Source of the DNA: Streptomyces violaceorubidus
GTDB lineage: Bacteria; Actinomycetota; Actinomycetes; Streptomycetales; Streptomycetaceae
Direction of reading: 5' to 3'
DNA: 64,000 nucleotides
Assembly: GCF_000717995.1 (NCBI RefSeq)
Contig: NZ_JODM01000005.1
Coordinates: 186,001 to 250,000 of the forward strand
Shown here: in pieces, positions 17,821 through 26,764 of the stretch
How positions within the stretch are numbered: position 1 is the stretch's first letter
Layout: each line of letters starts with the position of its first letter
Program-made: the position numbers and the translations under genes
The notes under the pieces: generated by a model
Told to the model about the DNA's origin: nothing
Databases searched by the model: none
The model's input: only the letters and a program-made list of their open reading frames with translations

Positions 17821-19041
17821 TCAGGCCACGGACGCGGAGTTGTCCATTCCGGAGGGGGCGGGCCGGAAGAGGCTGCGCGCGGGGGCGTCGCTCTCCACCG
17901 GTACCGGCACGACCGCCCTCAGCCGGAACCACTTCTTGTCCCTGACCTCCGTACACAGCGTTCCGTCCACCGCCTCGACGCGTTCCCGCAGGTTCGCCAG
18001 GCCGCTTCCCGCCGGAGCGGCGGGCCGGTCGACCACTCCGTCGTTGCTCAGCACCAGCACGACGCTGTCCCCCTCGCGCGCCAGCTCCACGACACAGGTG
18101 CTGACCCGGCTGTGCCGCAGCAGATTCGTGACCCCCTCCCGCAGCACGGTCGCCAGGGCCGTCTCCACGGCCTGCGGCAGCACGCCGGCGCTGCCGCGGA
18201 ACGTGGTGTGCACGCCCATGTCCTTGAGGGTGGCGCGGACGGTGTCGATCTCGGTGGCGAGGGACAGGGCGCGGTAGGCCTGGGAGGCGGCCCGGACGTC
18301 GTCGAAGGCGCGCTGGGTGGATTCCAGGATCTCGGTGAGCACCTGGTGCCGGCGGACGTGCTGGGACGGCGGCAGCCGCCGCGCCAGTTCGCACTTGTAC
18401 GCGATGGTGGTCAGATTGATGCCCAGCAGGTCGTGCAGGTCGCGGGAGAAGCGCAGCCGCTCCGCCTCCAGGACCACCCGGGTCAGCTCGCAGCGGGTGC
18501 GGTGCGCCTCCCGGACCAGCCGGGCCAGCTCCGAGAGTCCGAACACCACCAGTCCGGTCAGCGCCGTCGCGACGGTCCCGTACAGGAGGGAGCCGCGGCC
18601 CACACCGGCCCGCAGGACGAGCAGGCCGCTCGACGCCACGACCACCGTGAAGGCCGTCCACCGCCAGGGGGAGGGCAGCACGAGCAGGGCGGAGCCCGCC
18701 AGGAAGCCGGGCGTGGCGAGCCAGGCCTCGGCGTAGAGGAGGGAGGGGAGGTAGGTGAGGAGGATCTGCGATCCGAAGGTCCAGCGCTGTCCGCGCGTCG
18801 CCCAGGGCGACAGGTGCGGCAGGGAATGGGTCAGTTGCAGTCCGTAGACGAGCAGCAGGGCGGTGATGCCCGCGGTCAGGCCCACCGGCGAGGGGCGGGC
18901 CTCCAGCAGGTAGATGACGCCGATGCCGAAGAAGGCCACCAGGACGGCGAGGGTGATGGTGGTGGCGCCTGCGGCCAGGTGCCTCCTGCTCGCGTCCTCC
19001 CCGTGGACACGCGCACTCTCGTGCGGGGCAGAACCGCTCAT
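17821..19041 (-). CDS. Sensor histidine kinase (HisKA_3 type)
   Basis: A 406-residue membrane kinase. The N-terminal 180 residues hold about five to six hydrophobic helices with no large outside domain, so it may sense a membrane signal. The phospho-acceptor His is in RFSRDLHDLLGINL (HisKA_3, near residue 205). The ATP-binding domain has the N-box VLREGVTNLLRHS and the G-box GSGLANLRERV. It is probably the partner of the convergent response regulator; kinases of this DesK-like class usually pair with NarL-type regulators. It lies downstream of the YcaO gene on the same strand but 228 bp away behind a terminator. Confidence 0.88.
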   Translation of the reverse strand: MSGSAPHESARVHGEDASRRHLAAGATTITLAVLVAFFGIGVIYLLEARPSPVGLTAGITALLLVYGLQLTHSLPHLSPWATRGQRWTFGSQILLTYLPSLLYAEAWLATPGFLAGSALLVLPSPWRWTAFTVVVASSGLLVLRAGVGRGSLLYGTVATALTGLVVFGLSELARLVREAHRTRCELTRVVLEAERLRFSRDLHDLLGINLTTIAYKCELARRLPPSQHVRRHQVLTEILESTQRAFDDVRAASQAYRALSLATEIDTVRATLKDMGVHTTFRGSAGVLPQAVETALATVLREGVTNLLRHSRVSTCVVELAREGDSVVLVLSNDGVVDRPAAPAGSGLANLRERVEAVDGTLCTEVRDKKWFRLRAVVPVPVESDAPARSLFRPAPSGMDNSASVA

Positions 19042-19227
19042 CTCTTGTCCCTCCGGGCGAACCGTATGAATCGATGAGTGATGTCGTGCCGCGTCCCACT
19101 CTCTCGGTCGGTCATACCGGGAGGGCGTGAACACCCGATCGATCCTAATCAATCAAAACCACTCGGAAGGGGGGCTTTGTGGCGTGGCGGATAGGTGCAA
19201 CATCCTTTTTTGTCATACGAATTGGCA

Positions 19228-19250
19228 CCGCGGCCGGAACCCGGCCGCGG
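19228..19250 (-). terminator. Terminator hairpin after the YcaO gene
   Basis: CCGCGGCCGG and CCGGCCGCGG form a perfect 10-bp stem with a 3-nt loop, 19 bp beyond the YcaO stop codon on the minus strand. Confidence 0.7.
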
Positions 19251-19269
19251 CGCACCCGCACGGGTCGCG

Positions 19270-21537
19270 TCACAGCGGCAGCGGCAGCGGATTCAGTTCG
19301 GTGAAGTCGCGCGGCCGGGACAGCCGGCCGAGCGCGACCGGTACGTCGAACAGGCGTCCCGGGCCGAATCCCGCCCAGTGGGGGCGCAGACCGGGGACGA
19401 GCACCCTGACGACGGGCAGTTGGACGTCGGGGCGCGTCTGGTCGAGCACGAGCACCTCGAGGCCGTGCCGCCCCAGCAGATCGACCAGCGACCGGGCCTG
19501 GGCCGCGGCGTCGGCGAGCGGGCGCGGCGCCGTCGGCGGACGGGCGGGCCGGCGCGCGGCCGGCAGCAGGTGGGGCTGGTTGGCCCGGGTGGCGTGCCGG
19601 AACCAGCGCAGCGCCTCCTCGTCCGTGCCGGTGTAGGCCGTTTCCCCGGACGCCGGACCGTCCACCAGCGGCGGCAGCATCTGGTGGAGCTCGGTCAGCG
19701 CCCGCAGCAGCGCGATGCGGGGATCGAAGTGCGCGCCGAAGCCGAGCACGATGTCCTCGGCGGGCGTCCCGGTCCGCGCCGAGACGGCGGCGACCACGGG
19801 AATCCCCAGGTCGGACGTGAGGTCGAGCGCCCACACCGACCTGCCCAGCTCCTTGAGGCCCTTCCGTGTCGCGGCGATCCACGGGTCCCGCCGGTCGAGG
19901 ACCACACCGGGCTGCCGGGTCCGGTTGTACCACCACAGGGCGACCGCGTCCCGCTCCACCAGTTCGAGGCAGCCGTGCACGACGGCGTCCTCCAGACTGG
20001 TCCCGGCGGCGGCCCCGTTGGAGGTGGCCCGGCAGTAACCGGTCTCCGCGTCCGGGGCGTTGTAGTAGAGCAGACTCGTCGGCGCCAGCCGCTGCCGCTG
20101 CCCGGTCAGGGACCAGACGGGCGTCCAGTCGATCACCGCGTCCTCGTCGAAGGGCTCGGTCACCCGGTGGAAGGGGCCGTGCGCGGCGTTCCACGCGGCC
20201 CGGCCCGCGAACTGGCGCCGGTCGAAGAGCTGGACGGTGTCCGGGTGCACCGCCGCCGGCGCCAGCTGGCGGTAACTGCCCCGCAGGCGCGGCTCGTCGC
20301 CCTGGAAGTGGCCGCTGTACCGCTCCAGGGCCTCGGCCAGCGCGCTCGCCCGCGCGTGGGTCTCGGTGACGCCCTTGCCCGAGCCGGGGGTGCGCAACGG
20401 GGTGCGCAGCGCGGGCGGCGGCTGCGCGGGGTCCCACGGCGGCCGGGCACTGGCGTGGAAGCAGTTGAGGAACCGCGGTCCCCGCGGGTCCCGCCGGATC
20501 TCGCCGACCACCCCGGTGACGGGGTCCACGAGGTGGCCGTAGCGCTCCAGCAGGCGGTCCGGACCGAGGGTGCGGTGCCCGCCGCCGGTGTCGTGGACCG
20601 GCCGGGGGGACAGCACGACCGGGGCCGACACCCGGGCCCCCACCAGCGCGGGGTCACCGCAGCGGGCGCACTGCGGACGGTGCCGCACGGGATGACGGCT
20701 GCTCTCCAGCGTGCGGGTGTCCAGCCGCCACAGCTCGCCCTGGCCCGGGTCCCGGTACCCGGCGAGCCACTTCCCGGCCTCCAGCAGCGCCAGGTGGAGG
20801 GCCGCGGTCCGCCCCGCGGGCAGGTAGGCGGGCCGGTGCGAGGCGGGTCCGCCGAGCCCGAGCCGGTGCCGCACATGGGACTCGGTGCGCCGGCGCAGCC
20901 GCAGCCGGTCGGCGAGGCAGCTCCAGCAGGGGCCGTCGCCGGGGGTGAAGAACGGGCCGATCCACAGATGCGTGCCGCTGGCCCGCACCGGCAGCCAGTC
21001 GCGGCCCTCGGCACGGTGCTCCGCGTCCAGGGCGCCGAGCCGCGGATCGAGGTAGTCGTGGCACAGGACCAGGGTCAGACCGGCCGGCCCGCCCTCCCCG
21101 GGCGCCGGGCGCAGGCCCGCCGCGGACACGGCCCCGCGCAAGGCGCCCGGGTCGTCCGCGGTGAGGTCGACCGAGGCCAGCACCGCGCTACCGGCGTCGC
21201 CGGAGCGCGCGGCCAGCCCGGTCAGCGACCAGTAGGCGCGCTCCGGTGCGGACGGCCCGTCCGGCTCGAAGGCGTGCAGCAGTCCCGCGTCCAGGAGCCT
21301 GCCGACCAGCCGGCCGGTGGCGTCGGCGGAGAGCGCGGGAGCCGCCTCGGCGATGATCGCGGGCAGGTCCCGGGTGCCGTCGAGCAACGGGGCCAGCCGG
21401 GCCACCTGGTGCCCGTCGAGCGAGGTCACCCGGTCTTCCGCCATGAGGAAGACGGGCTCCCCCGGAGCCGAGCCGACCCGCAGATGCGGTGCGAATCCCA
21501 GCCGGGGGAGCCCGCCGTCCGGCACCGTACGGCGCAT
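19270..21537 (-). CDS. Fused E1-like/YcaO cyclodehydratase (RiPP azoline-forming)
   Basis: A 755-residue protein with two parts. Residues 1-300 look like the E1-like (ocin-ThiF) leader-binding partner of TOMM systems: GPCWSC (Cys204, Cys207) and CARC (Cys290, Cys293) form the expected four-Cys zinc site. Residues about 385-755 are a YcaO domain with the ATP-binding glutamates in ALAEALERYSG (Glu402, Glu405) and SLEDAVVHGCLELVERD (Glu516, Glu525, Glu528). It ends NPLPLPL, a C-terminal PxPxP-like tail typical of azoline-forming YcaO enzymes. Such proteins cyclise Cys, Ser or Thr of a precursor peptide to thiazolines or oxazolines using ATP. The ATG start overlaps the stop of the 58-residue peptide gene (TGATG), so the two are translationally coupled. 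No dehydrogenase, protease or transporter of a TOMM type lies nearby. Confidence 0.85.
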   Translation of the reverse strand: MRRTVPDGGLPRLGFAPHLRVGSAPGEPVFLMAEDRVTSLDGHQVARLAPLLDGTRDLPAIIAEAAPALSADATGRLVGRLLDAGLLHAFEPDGPSAPERAYWSLTGLAARSGDAGSAVLASVDLTADDPGALRGAVSAAGLRPAPGEGGPAGLTLVLCHDYLDPRLGALDAEHRAEGRDWLPVRASGTHLWIGPFFTPGDGPCWSCLADRLRLRRRTESHVRHRLGLGGPASHRPAYLPAGRTAALHLALLEAGKWLAGYRDPGQGELWRLDTRTLESSRHPVRHRPQCARCGDPALVGARVSAPVVLSPRPVHDTGGGHRTLGPDRLLERYGHLVDPVTGVVGEIRRDPRGPRFLNCFHASARPPWDPAQPPPALRTPLRTPGSGKGVTETHARASALAEALERYSGHFQGDEPRLRGSYRQLAPAAVHPDTVQLFDRRQFAGRAAWNAAHGPFHRVTEPFDEDAVIDWTPVWSLTGQRQRLAPTSLLYYNAPDAETGYCRATSNGAAAGTSLEDAVVHGCLELVERDAVALWWYNRTRQPGVVLDRRDPWIAATRKGLKELGRSVWALDLTSDLGIPVVAAVSARTGTPAEDIVLGFGAHFDPRIALLRALTELHQMLPPLVDGPASGETAYTGTDEEALRWFRHATRANQPHLLPAARRPARPPTAPRPLADAAAQARSLVDLLGRHGLEVLVLDQTRPDVQLPVVRVLVPGLRPHWAGFGPGRLFDVPVALGRLSRPRDFTELNPLPLPL

Positions 21538-21713
21538 CAGGACCGGGAGCCGCCGTCCGCGGGCGAGCCGGTGCCCGACCCGGGCGTCCAACAGATGCAG
21601 ATGCGGCTGTCGGTGAGCGCGTCGGGTTCGTGACCGAACTCCGTGATCACCAGATCGTCCACGATCCCCGCGGTCACCGCGTCGGCCTCCGGCCGGGAGG
21701 TGGTCCGTGACAT
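21537..21713 (-). CDS. Putative RiPP precursor peptide, 58 residues
   Basis: A 58-residue peptide with a good GGAG ribosome site 7 bp before the ATG at 21713. Residues 1-35 form an acidic, leader-like segment (VDDLVITEFGHEPDALTD). Residues 36-58 are core-like: SRICICW, then a Gly/Ser/Thr/Pro-rich tail (TPGSGTGSP). Cys39 and Cys41 around Ile, followed by Trp42, are the most likely cyclisation sites. It ends in TGATG with the cyclodehydratase start, the usual arrangement of precursor and modifying enzyme. I do not recognise the sequence as any described linear azole peptide, thiopeptide or bottromycin precursor. No GG or other clear leader-cleavage motif is visible. Confidence 0.65.
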   Translation of the reverse strand: MSRTTSRPEADAVTAGIVDDLVITEFGHEPDALTDSRICICWTPGSGTGSPADGGSRS

Positions 21714-21976
21714 GTGTGTCTCCTGTCGCTTCGAAGGCCGTGACGGCGTGCCGCACTCCGCCCGGGCCGTTGCGGTCGACGTCATTGTGTCGACCGGCGC
21801 CGGGCGGGCAGCAGTGCATTTCGCACAGCGGACATGTGAGAAACCCACCTCTTGCCCGTAAGGTCCTCATACGCCTGGTCGGGCCCGTCGCACTGGTTCA
21901 GACCGGAAGTGGTCGGCGAGACTCCCTCCGCAGGGAGACTTCGGGGTGCTGTGCCGACCACATGGGGGACCGAATT

Positions 21977-22795
21977 ATGGACATCTGGTTGCTGGGACCG
22001 CTCACGGCCGAGGTGCGGGGCCGGTCGATCGTCCCGTCGGCGGCGAAGCCGCGCCAGATCCTCGCGCTGCTCGCCATCCACGCGAACCGCGTGGTGCCGG
22101 TCGGGACGCTGATGGAGGAGATCTGGGGCGGCGAGCCGCCGCAGAGCGCGCTGGCCACCCTGCACACCTACATCCTCCAGCTGCGCCGGCAGCTCACCGC
22201 CGCCTACGGCGCCGACGCCGGGGTGTCCGCCAAGGACGTCCTCGTCACCCAGTACGGCGGCTACTGCTGGCGGGCACCGGCGGACGCCGTCGACGTACCG
22301 CGCTACGAGCGGCTGGTGGCCGCGGGCCAGGCCGCCGCGGCCGAGGACCGGGAGGAGAGCGCCTCGGCGCACTTCAGGCAGGCACTGGCGCTGTGGCGCG
22401 GATCCGCCCTGGTCGACGTGCGCATCGGGCCGGTACTGAGCATCGAGGTGGCCCGTCTGGAGGAGAGCAGGCTCGGCGTGCTGGAGCGGTGCGTGGAGGC
22501 GGACCTGCGACTGGGGCGCCACGCCGAGGTGCTGTCCGAGCTGATCGAGCTGACCGGGCGCCATCCGCTGCACGAGGGACTGCACGCCCAGTGCATGGCG
22601 GCACTGTACCGGGCGGGCCGGTCCTGGCAGGCGCTGGACGTCTACCAGCGGCTGCGCCGCCGGCTGGCCGAGGAGCTGGGCCTCTCGCCGTCCCCGCGCC
22701 TGCAACGGCTCCAGCAGGCGGTGCTCGCGGCCGAGCCCTGGCTGGACGCGCCGGAGCGCGGGGACGACCTGCTGCTGGACCGGATGATCGGCTGA
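21977..22795 (+). CDS. SARP-family activator (DnrI/AfsR type)
   Basis: A 272-residue Streptomyces antibiotic regulatory protein. Residues 1-95 form an OmpR-like winged helix (MDIWLLGPLTAEVRG, then LMEEIWGGEPPQSALATLHT). The rest is a bacterial transcriptional activation domain. Length and wording are close to DnrI of the daunorubicin cluster. It is divergent from the precursor/YcaO operon and 15 bp from the convergent sugar 3-dehydratase. It probably binds the 11-bp-phased heptamers found in the cluster promoters. ATG 21977 follows GGGGGA; the in-frame ATG 21962 is less likely. Confidence 0.88.
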   Translation: MDIWLLGPLTAEVRGRSIVPSAAKPRQILALLAIHANRVVPVGTLMEEIWGGEPPQSALATLHTYILQLRRQLTAAYGADAGVSAKDVLVTQYGGYCWRAPADAVDVPRYERLVAAGQAAAAEDREESASAHFRQALALWRGSALVDVRIGPVLSIEVARLEESRLGVLERCVEADLRLGRHAEVLSELIELTGRHPLHEGLHAQCMAALYRAGRSWQALDVYQRLRRRLAEELGLSPSPRLQRLQQAVLAAEPWLDAPERGDDLLLDRMIG

Positions 22796-22810
22796 CCGGG
22801 CCGGGACCGC

Positions 22811-24115
22811 TCAGCCGTTCTTGGCGACGAACTCCACGACCGACTCGACCATGTAGTCGGTCATCTCCTCGGTGATGCCCGGGTACACGCCGATCCAGAA
22901 GCTCTGCTCGGTGATGATGTCCGAGTTGCGCAGATCGCCCGCCACCCGGTGCCGGCTGCCGAGATAGGCCGGGTGCCGGGTGAGGTTGCCGCCGAACAGC
23001 CGTCGGGTGCCGATGCGCCGCTCCTCCAGGAAGGCGATCAGGTCGCGGCGGGTGTACGTGGCGTCGGGCAGCACCGTGATCACGAAGCCGAACCAGCTCG
23101 GGTCGCTGCCCGGCGTCGCGCTGGGCAGCAGCAGCCCCGGCACGTCCGCGAGCCCGTCGCGCAGCCGCTGCCAGTTGCGCCGCCGGGCCGCACCGAACTG
23201 GGGGAGCTTGTCCAACTGGGTGAGCGCCAGGGCGCCTTGGAGGTCGGTGGCCTTCAGGTTGTAGCCGATGTGCGAGAAGATGTACTTGTGGTCGTAGCCC
23301 TTGGGCAGATCACCGAGCTGGTAGTCGAAGCGCTTCAGGCAGGTGTTGTCCTCGCCCGGCTCGCACCAGCAGTCACGGCCCCAGTCGCGGAACGACTCGA
23401 CGATCCGGGCGAGTTCGAGGTTCCTGGTGAGGACGCAGCCGCCCTCGCCGGTCGTGATGTGGTGGGCCGGGTAGAAGCTGACGGTGGCCAGGTCGCCGAA
23501 CGTGCCCGTCTTGCGCCCCCGGTAGGTCGAGTCCACGGCGTCGCAGTTGTCCTCGATGAAGAACAGGTCGTGGTCGGTGGCCAGTTGCTGGATCTCCGCC
23601 ACTTCGTACGGGTTGCCGAGGGTGTGCGCGATCATGATGGCCCGGGTGCGGTCCGAGATCGCCGCCGCGACGCGCTCCGCCGTCGTGTTGTACGTGCCGA
23701 GCTCCAGGTCCACGAAGACCGGGGTGAGCCCGTTCTGGAAGATCGGGTTGACCGTGGTGGGGAAACCGCCGGCCACGGTGATCACCTCGTCTCCCGGGCG
23801 CAGCCGCTGGTCCCCGAGCCGGGGAGAGGTCAGGGCCGACAGCGCCAGCAGGTTGGCCGAGGAGCCGGAGTTCACCAGGTGCGCCTTGCGCACTCCGATG
23901 TGGCGGGCGAACCTGCTCTCGAAACGCCGGGAGTGCGTCCCGGCCGCGATCCTCAGATCCAGCGCCGCCGCCACCAGCGCGACCCGGTCCTCCTCGTCCA
24001 GGACCGCCCCCGAGGACAGGATCGGCGTCACTCCCGGCTCGAAGCGTCCCGGCTGCTGCTGCCTGTGGTACTCGCGGACCTGCTCCAGGACCAGGGCCTT
24101 GGTGTCCGACGTCAT
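22811..24115 (-). CDS. NDP-4-keto-6-deoxyhexose 3-dehydratase (PMP-dependent)
   Basis: A 434-residue aminotransferase-fold enzyme. In the PLP lysine position it has [12 protein letters not shown] (His218-His219), the mark of C-3 deoxygenating 3-dehydratases such as E1 and AknP-like enzymes rather than aminotransferases. Cys residues in [11 protein letters not shown] (near 295) resemble the Fe-S site region of E1-type enzymes. With a reductase partner it removes the 3-hydroxyl, as needed for L-rhodinose and its oxidised forms (cinerulose, aculose). ATG start behind GGAGGG. It is divergent from the 3-ketoreductase; the shared promoter has SARP-type repeats. Confidence 0.88.
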   Translation of the reverse strand: MTSDTKALVLEQVREYHRQQQPGRFEPGVTPILSSGAVLDEEDRVALVAAALDLRIAAGTHSRRFESRFARHIGVRKAHLVNSGSSANLLALSALTSPRLGDQRLRPGDEVITVAGGFPTTVNPIFQNGLTPVFVDLELGTYNTTAERVAAAISDRTRAIMIAHTLGNPYEVAEIQQLATDHDLFFIEDNCDAVDSTYRGRKTGTFGDLATVSFYPAHHITTGEGGCVLTRNLELARIVESFRDWGRDCWCEPGEDNTCLKRFDYQLGDLPKGYDHKYIFSHIGYNLKATDLQGALALTQLDKLPQFGAARRRNWQRLRDGLADVPGLLLPSATPGSDPSWFGFVITVLPDATYTRRDLIAFLEERRIGTRRLFGGNLTRHPAYLGSRHRVAGDLRNSDIITEQSFWIGVYPGITEEMTDYMVESVVEFVAKNG

Positions 24116-24200
24116 AGCCGTCCCTCCCGTCAGGAATGCCTCGGGGCCATGCTCGCGCCGACCGGTCGAAGAGCTATGGAGTCCCCGCGGAAAAGGCCTG

Positions 24201-24229
24201 CTCCAGTGGGCTTCCAGGGGCTTTCGACC
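24201..24229. promoter_or_regulatory. SARP-type direct heptamer repeats, 3-dehydratase/3-ketoreductase promoter
   Basis: CTCCAGT (24201), TTCCAGG (24212) and TTCGACC (24223) follow each other at exactly 11 bp in the divergent gap. This is the spacing known for SARP binding sites. Confidence 0.6.
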
Positions 24230-24278
24230 CGGTCCGGATAGCTTGTGTCCGCGATGTATCCGACAGGTGAGGTGGCAG

Positions 24279-25283
24279 ATGTCCGAGGACACTGGGCGAC
24301 CGGTGCTTCGTATGGGGGTCCTGGGCTGCGCCGACATCGCGGTGCGCCGGATCCTGCCCGCGCTCGCGGAGCACCGGTCGGTGCGGCTGGTGGCCCTGGC
24401 CAGCCGGGACGGGGCGCGCGCCGAGTGCCTCGCGAGGCGGTTCGGCTGCGCGGCGGTGACCGGCTACCAGGCGTTGCTGGACCGGGACGACGTCGACGCG
24501 GTGTATGTGCCGTTGCCGCCGGGCATGCACCACGAGTGGGTCGCGCGGGCGCTGACCGCCGGCAAGCACGTCCTGGTGGAGAAGCCGCTCAGCACCACGT
24601 ACGCGCAGAGCGCCGAGCTGGTCGAGACGGCCGCCCGGCTCGATCTGGCGCTCACCGAGAACTTCATGTTCCTGCACCACTCGCAGCACGCGGCGGTACG
24701 GGGCATGCTCGGCGAGATCGGTGAACTCCGGGTCTTCTCCAGCTCCTTCGGGGTGCCGCCCCCCGATCCGGCGTCCTTCCGGCACAGCGTGTCGCTCGGC
24801 GGCGGTGCCCTGCTGGACGTGGGCGTCTATCCGCTGCGCGCGGCCCAGCTCCACCTCGACGGGGAGCTCGACGTCCTCGGCGCCTGTCTGCGGGTCGACG
24901 AGCGCACCGGGGTCGACGTCGCGGGCAGCGTGCTGCTGTCCACGGCGACCGGGGTCACCGCCCAGCTCGACTTCGGGTTCCAGCACTCCTACCGGTCCAC
25001 CTACGCCCTGTGGGGCAGCCGGGGCAGGATCAGCGTGCCGCGGGCCTTCACACCGCCCCGCGAGCACCGCCCGGTCGTCCGCATCGAACAGCAGGACCGG
25101 CTCACCGAGTTGACGCTGCCGGCGGACCACCAGGTGGGCAACGCCCTCGACGCGTTCGCCAAGGCGGCCCTGTCGGGCACCGACCGGCCCGGACTGAGGG
25201 ACGCCCTGCTGCGCCAGGCGCTCCTGGTCGAACAGGTGCGCAAGGCCGCGCGGGTCGTCGCCCAGGGAGAAGCCTCCGCGTGA
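24279..25283 (+). CDS. NDP-hexose 3-ketoreductase (Gfo/Idh/MocA family)
   Basis: A 334-residue oxidoreductase. The N-terminal Rossmann fold starts [18 protein letters not shown]; the family motif [15 protein letters not shown] carries the active-site Lys near residue 105. It reduces the 3-keto sugar made by the 2,3-dehydratase, giving 2,6-dideoxy sugars, as AknQ does in aclacinomycin synthesis. It converges on rmlB; a strong terminator and a tandem repeat array lie between them. Confidence 0.85.
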   Translation: MSEDTGRPVLRMGVLGCADIAVRRILPALAEHRSVRLVALASRDGARAECLARRFGCAAVTGYQALLDRDDVDAVYVPLPPGMHHEWVARALTAGKHVLVEKPLSTTYAQSAELVETAARLDLALTENFMFLHHSQHAAVRGMLGEIGELRVFSSSFGVPPPDPASFRHSVSLGGGALLDVGVYPLRAAQLHLDGELDVLGACLRVDERTGVDVAGSVLLSTATGVTAQLDFGFQHSYRSTYALWGSRGRISVPRAFTPPREHRPVVRIEQQDRLTELTLPADHQVGNALDAFAKAALSGTDRPGLRDALLRQALLVEQVRKAARVVAQGEASA

Positions 25284-25304
25284 GAAGCCCCCGCGCCCGA
25301 CGAA

Positions 25305-25338
25305 GAGCCGGCCTCCTGACGGGGGCCGGCTCTTCTGT
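25305..25338 (+). terminator. Terminator after the 3-ketoreductase gene
   Basis: GAAGAGCCGGCC and GGCCGGCTCTTC form a perfect 12-bp stem with a 10-nt loop, 21 bp after the stop codon. Confidence 0.8.
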
Positions 25339-25390
25339 GTCCGGTACCGTGCCGGTGCCCGCGGCGTCCAGGCGTGCTCGGCACGCGGTG

Positions 25391-25802
25391 GCGGGCCGGT
25401 GCCCCTGCCGCGGGGCGCCGCACGCCTCGGACCGGCCCGTGGGCGTCGTTGTCCGGAGCGGGCCCTGACGGGCCGTCAGGCGGGGCTGCCCGTGGTGCGT
25501 GGTGCCCTTGCCGCGGGGTGCCGCACGCATCGAGCCGGCCCCGTGGGCGTCGTTGCCGGGACGGAGCCCTGACGGGTCGTCAGGCAGGGCTGCCCGTGGT
25601 GCGTGGTGTCCTTGTCGCAGGGCGCCGCACGCTGAGGGCCCGCCCGTGGGCGTCATTGCCCGGGCGGGGGCCCTGACGGGTCGTCAGGCGGGCTGCCCGT
25701 GGTGCGTGGTGCCCTTGCCGCGGGGGGCCGCGCGCCTCGGGCCGGCCCGTGGGTGTCGTTGCCCGGGGCCGGCCGTTGGCGGGTCGTCAGGCGGGGCTGC
25801 CC
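25391..25802. repeat. 104-bp tandem repeat array, about four units
   Basis: The 503 bp between the 3-ketoreductase stop and the rmlB stop hold no gene. From 25391 a unit of 103-104 bp recurs: the anchor CCCTGACGGG stands at 25463, 25567 and 25671, and its tail GGGTCGTCAGG again at 25781. Each complete unit holds a hairpin (CCTGACG, 3 nt, CGTCAGG at 25464, 25568 and 25672). The last unit includes the final codons and stop of rmlB, so the array looks like repeated copying of the rmlB 3' end. Copies differ by several substitutions, so it is not a very recent duplication. Confidence 0.85.
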
Positions 25803-26764
25803 GCGGTGCCTGTCGCGTGCGGGACGGATCGTGTGCGGTACCAGTCGACGACCTCGCGCAGGCCGTCGTCCAGGGACAGCCGGGGCCGGTAGCCCAGTTC
25901 CCGGCGGATCTTGGAGTCGTCGACCGCGTACCGCAGGTCGTGCCCCTTGCGGTCCGGCACGCGGCGCACCCGCGACCAGTCGGCGCCGCACAGTTCGAGG
26001 AGCCGGGCGGTCATCTCGCGGTTCGTCAGGTGGGTGCCGCCGCCGATGTTGTAGATCTCGCCGGCCCGCCCGCCGGTCAGCACCGCGTGGACGCCCCGGC
26101 AGTGGTCGTCCACGTGCAGCCACTCCCGGACGTTGCCGCCGTCCCCGTACAGCGGGACGGTCCGCCCGGCCAGCAGCTCGGTGACGAACAGGGGGATGAG
26201 CTTCTCCGGGTGCTGGCGGGGGCCGTAGTTGTTGGCGCACCGCGTGATGCGCACGTCCAGCCCGTGCGTGCGCCAGTAGGACCGGGCGACGAGGTCGCTG
26301 CCCGCCTTCGACGCCGCGTAGGGGGAGTTGGGCAGCAGCGGCTCGTCCTCCGTCCAGGTGCCCTCGGCGATGGATCCGTAGACCTCGTCCGTCGACACGT
26401 GCACGAAGGTGGCCACCCCGCAGGACAGACTCGCCTCCAGCAGCGCCTGGGTACCCAGCACATTGGTGCGGACGAACTCCGCCGCCCCCGTCAGGGACCG
26501 GTCGACGTGGGTCTCCGCCGCGAAGTGCACCACCGCGTCGTGGCCGGGGAACACCTCCAGGAGGGCGTCGAGGTCGCAGATGTCCAGGTGCCGGAAGTCC
26601 AGCCGGGGATCCGTCAGGGGCAGGTTGTCCGTGCTCCCCGCGTACGTGAGCAGGTCGAGGACCGTCACCCGTTCCGGCCGGGGACCGGGCAGCTCGCCGG
26701 CGAGCAGGGAGCGCACGTAGTGGGAGCCGATGAAACCGGCTCCCCCGGTGATCAGGAGGCGCAC
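25787..26764 (-). CDS. rmlB: dTDP-glucose 4,6-dehydratase
   Basis: A 325-residue extended SDR. It has the NAD motif GGAGFIGSHYV at the N terminus, the STDEVYG Thr-Asp-Glu triad near residue 120, the catalytic YAASKAGSD (Tyr/Lys near 145) and CANNYGPRQ. It makes dTDP-4-keto-6-deoxyglucose, the branch point for all sugars of this cluster. GTG start at 26764 overlaps the end of the upstream glycosyltransferase by 13 bp. It is the last gene of the operon that begins at 30716. Its stop codon lies in the tandem repeat array. Confidence 0.93.
   Translation of the reverse strand: MRLLITGGAGFIGSHYVRSLLAGELPGPRPERVTVLDLLTYAGSTDNLPLTDPRLDFRHLDICDLDALLEVFPGHDAVVHFAAETHVDRSLTGAAEFVRTNVLGTQALLEASLSCGVATFVHVSTDEVYGSIAEGTWTEDEPLLPNSPYAASKAGSDLVARSYWRTHGLDVRITRCANNYGPRQHPEKLIPLFVTELLAGRTVPLYGDGGNVREWLHVDDHCRGVHAVLTGGRAGEIYNIGGGTHLTNREMTARLLELCGADWSRVRRVPDRKGHDLRYAVDDSKIRRELGYRPRLSLDDGLREVVDWYRTRSVPHATGTAGSPA

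Noticed and set aside
22811..24115. Sugar aminotransferase
   Set aside because: The PLP Lys is replaced by His in YPAHHIT, which marks 3-dehydratases.
25391..25802. CRISPR array
   Set aside because: The repeat units are about 104 bp and directly adjoin without unique spacers, and no cas genes are present; this is a tandem repeat.
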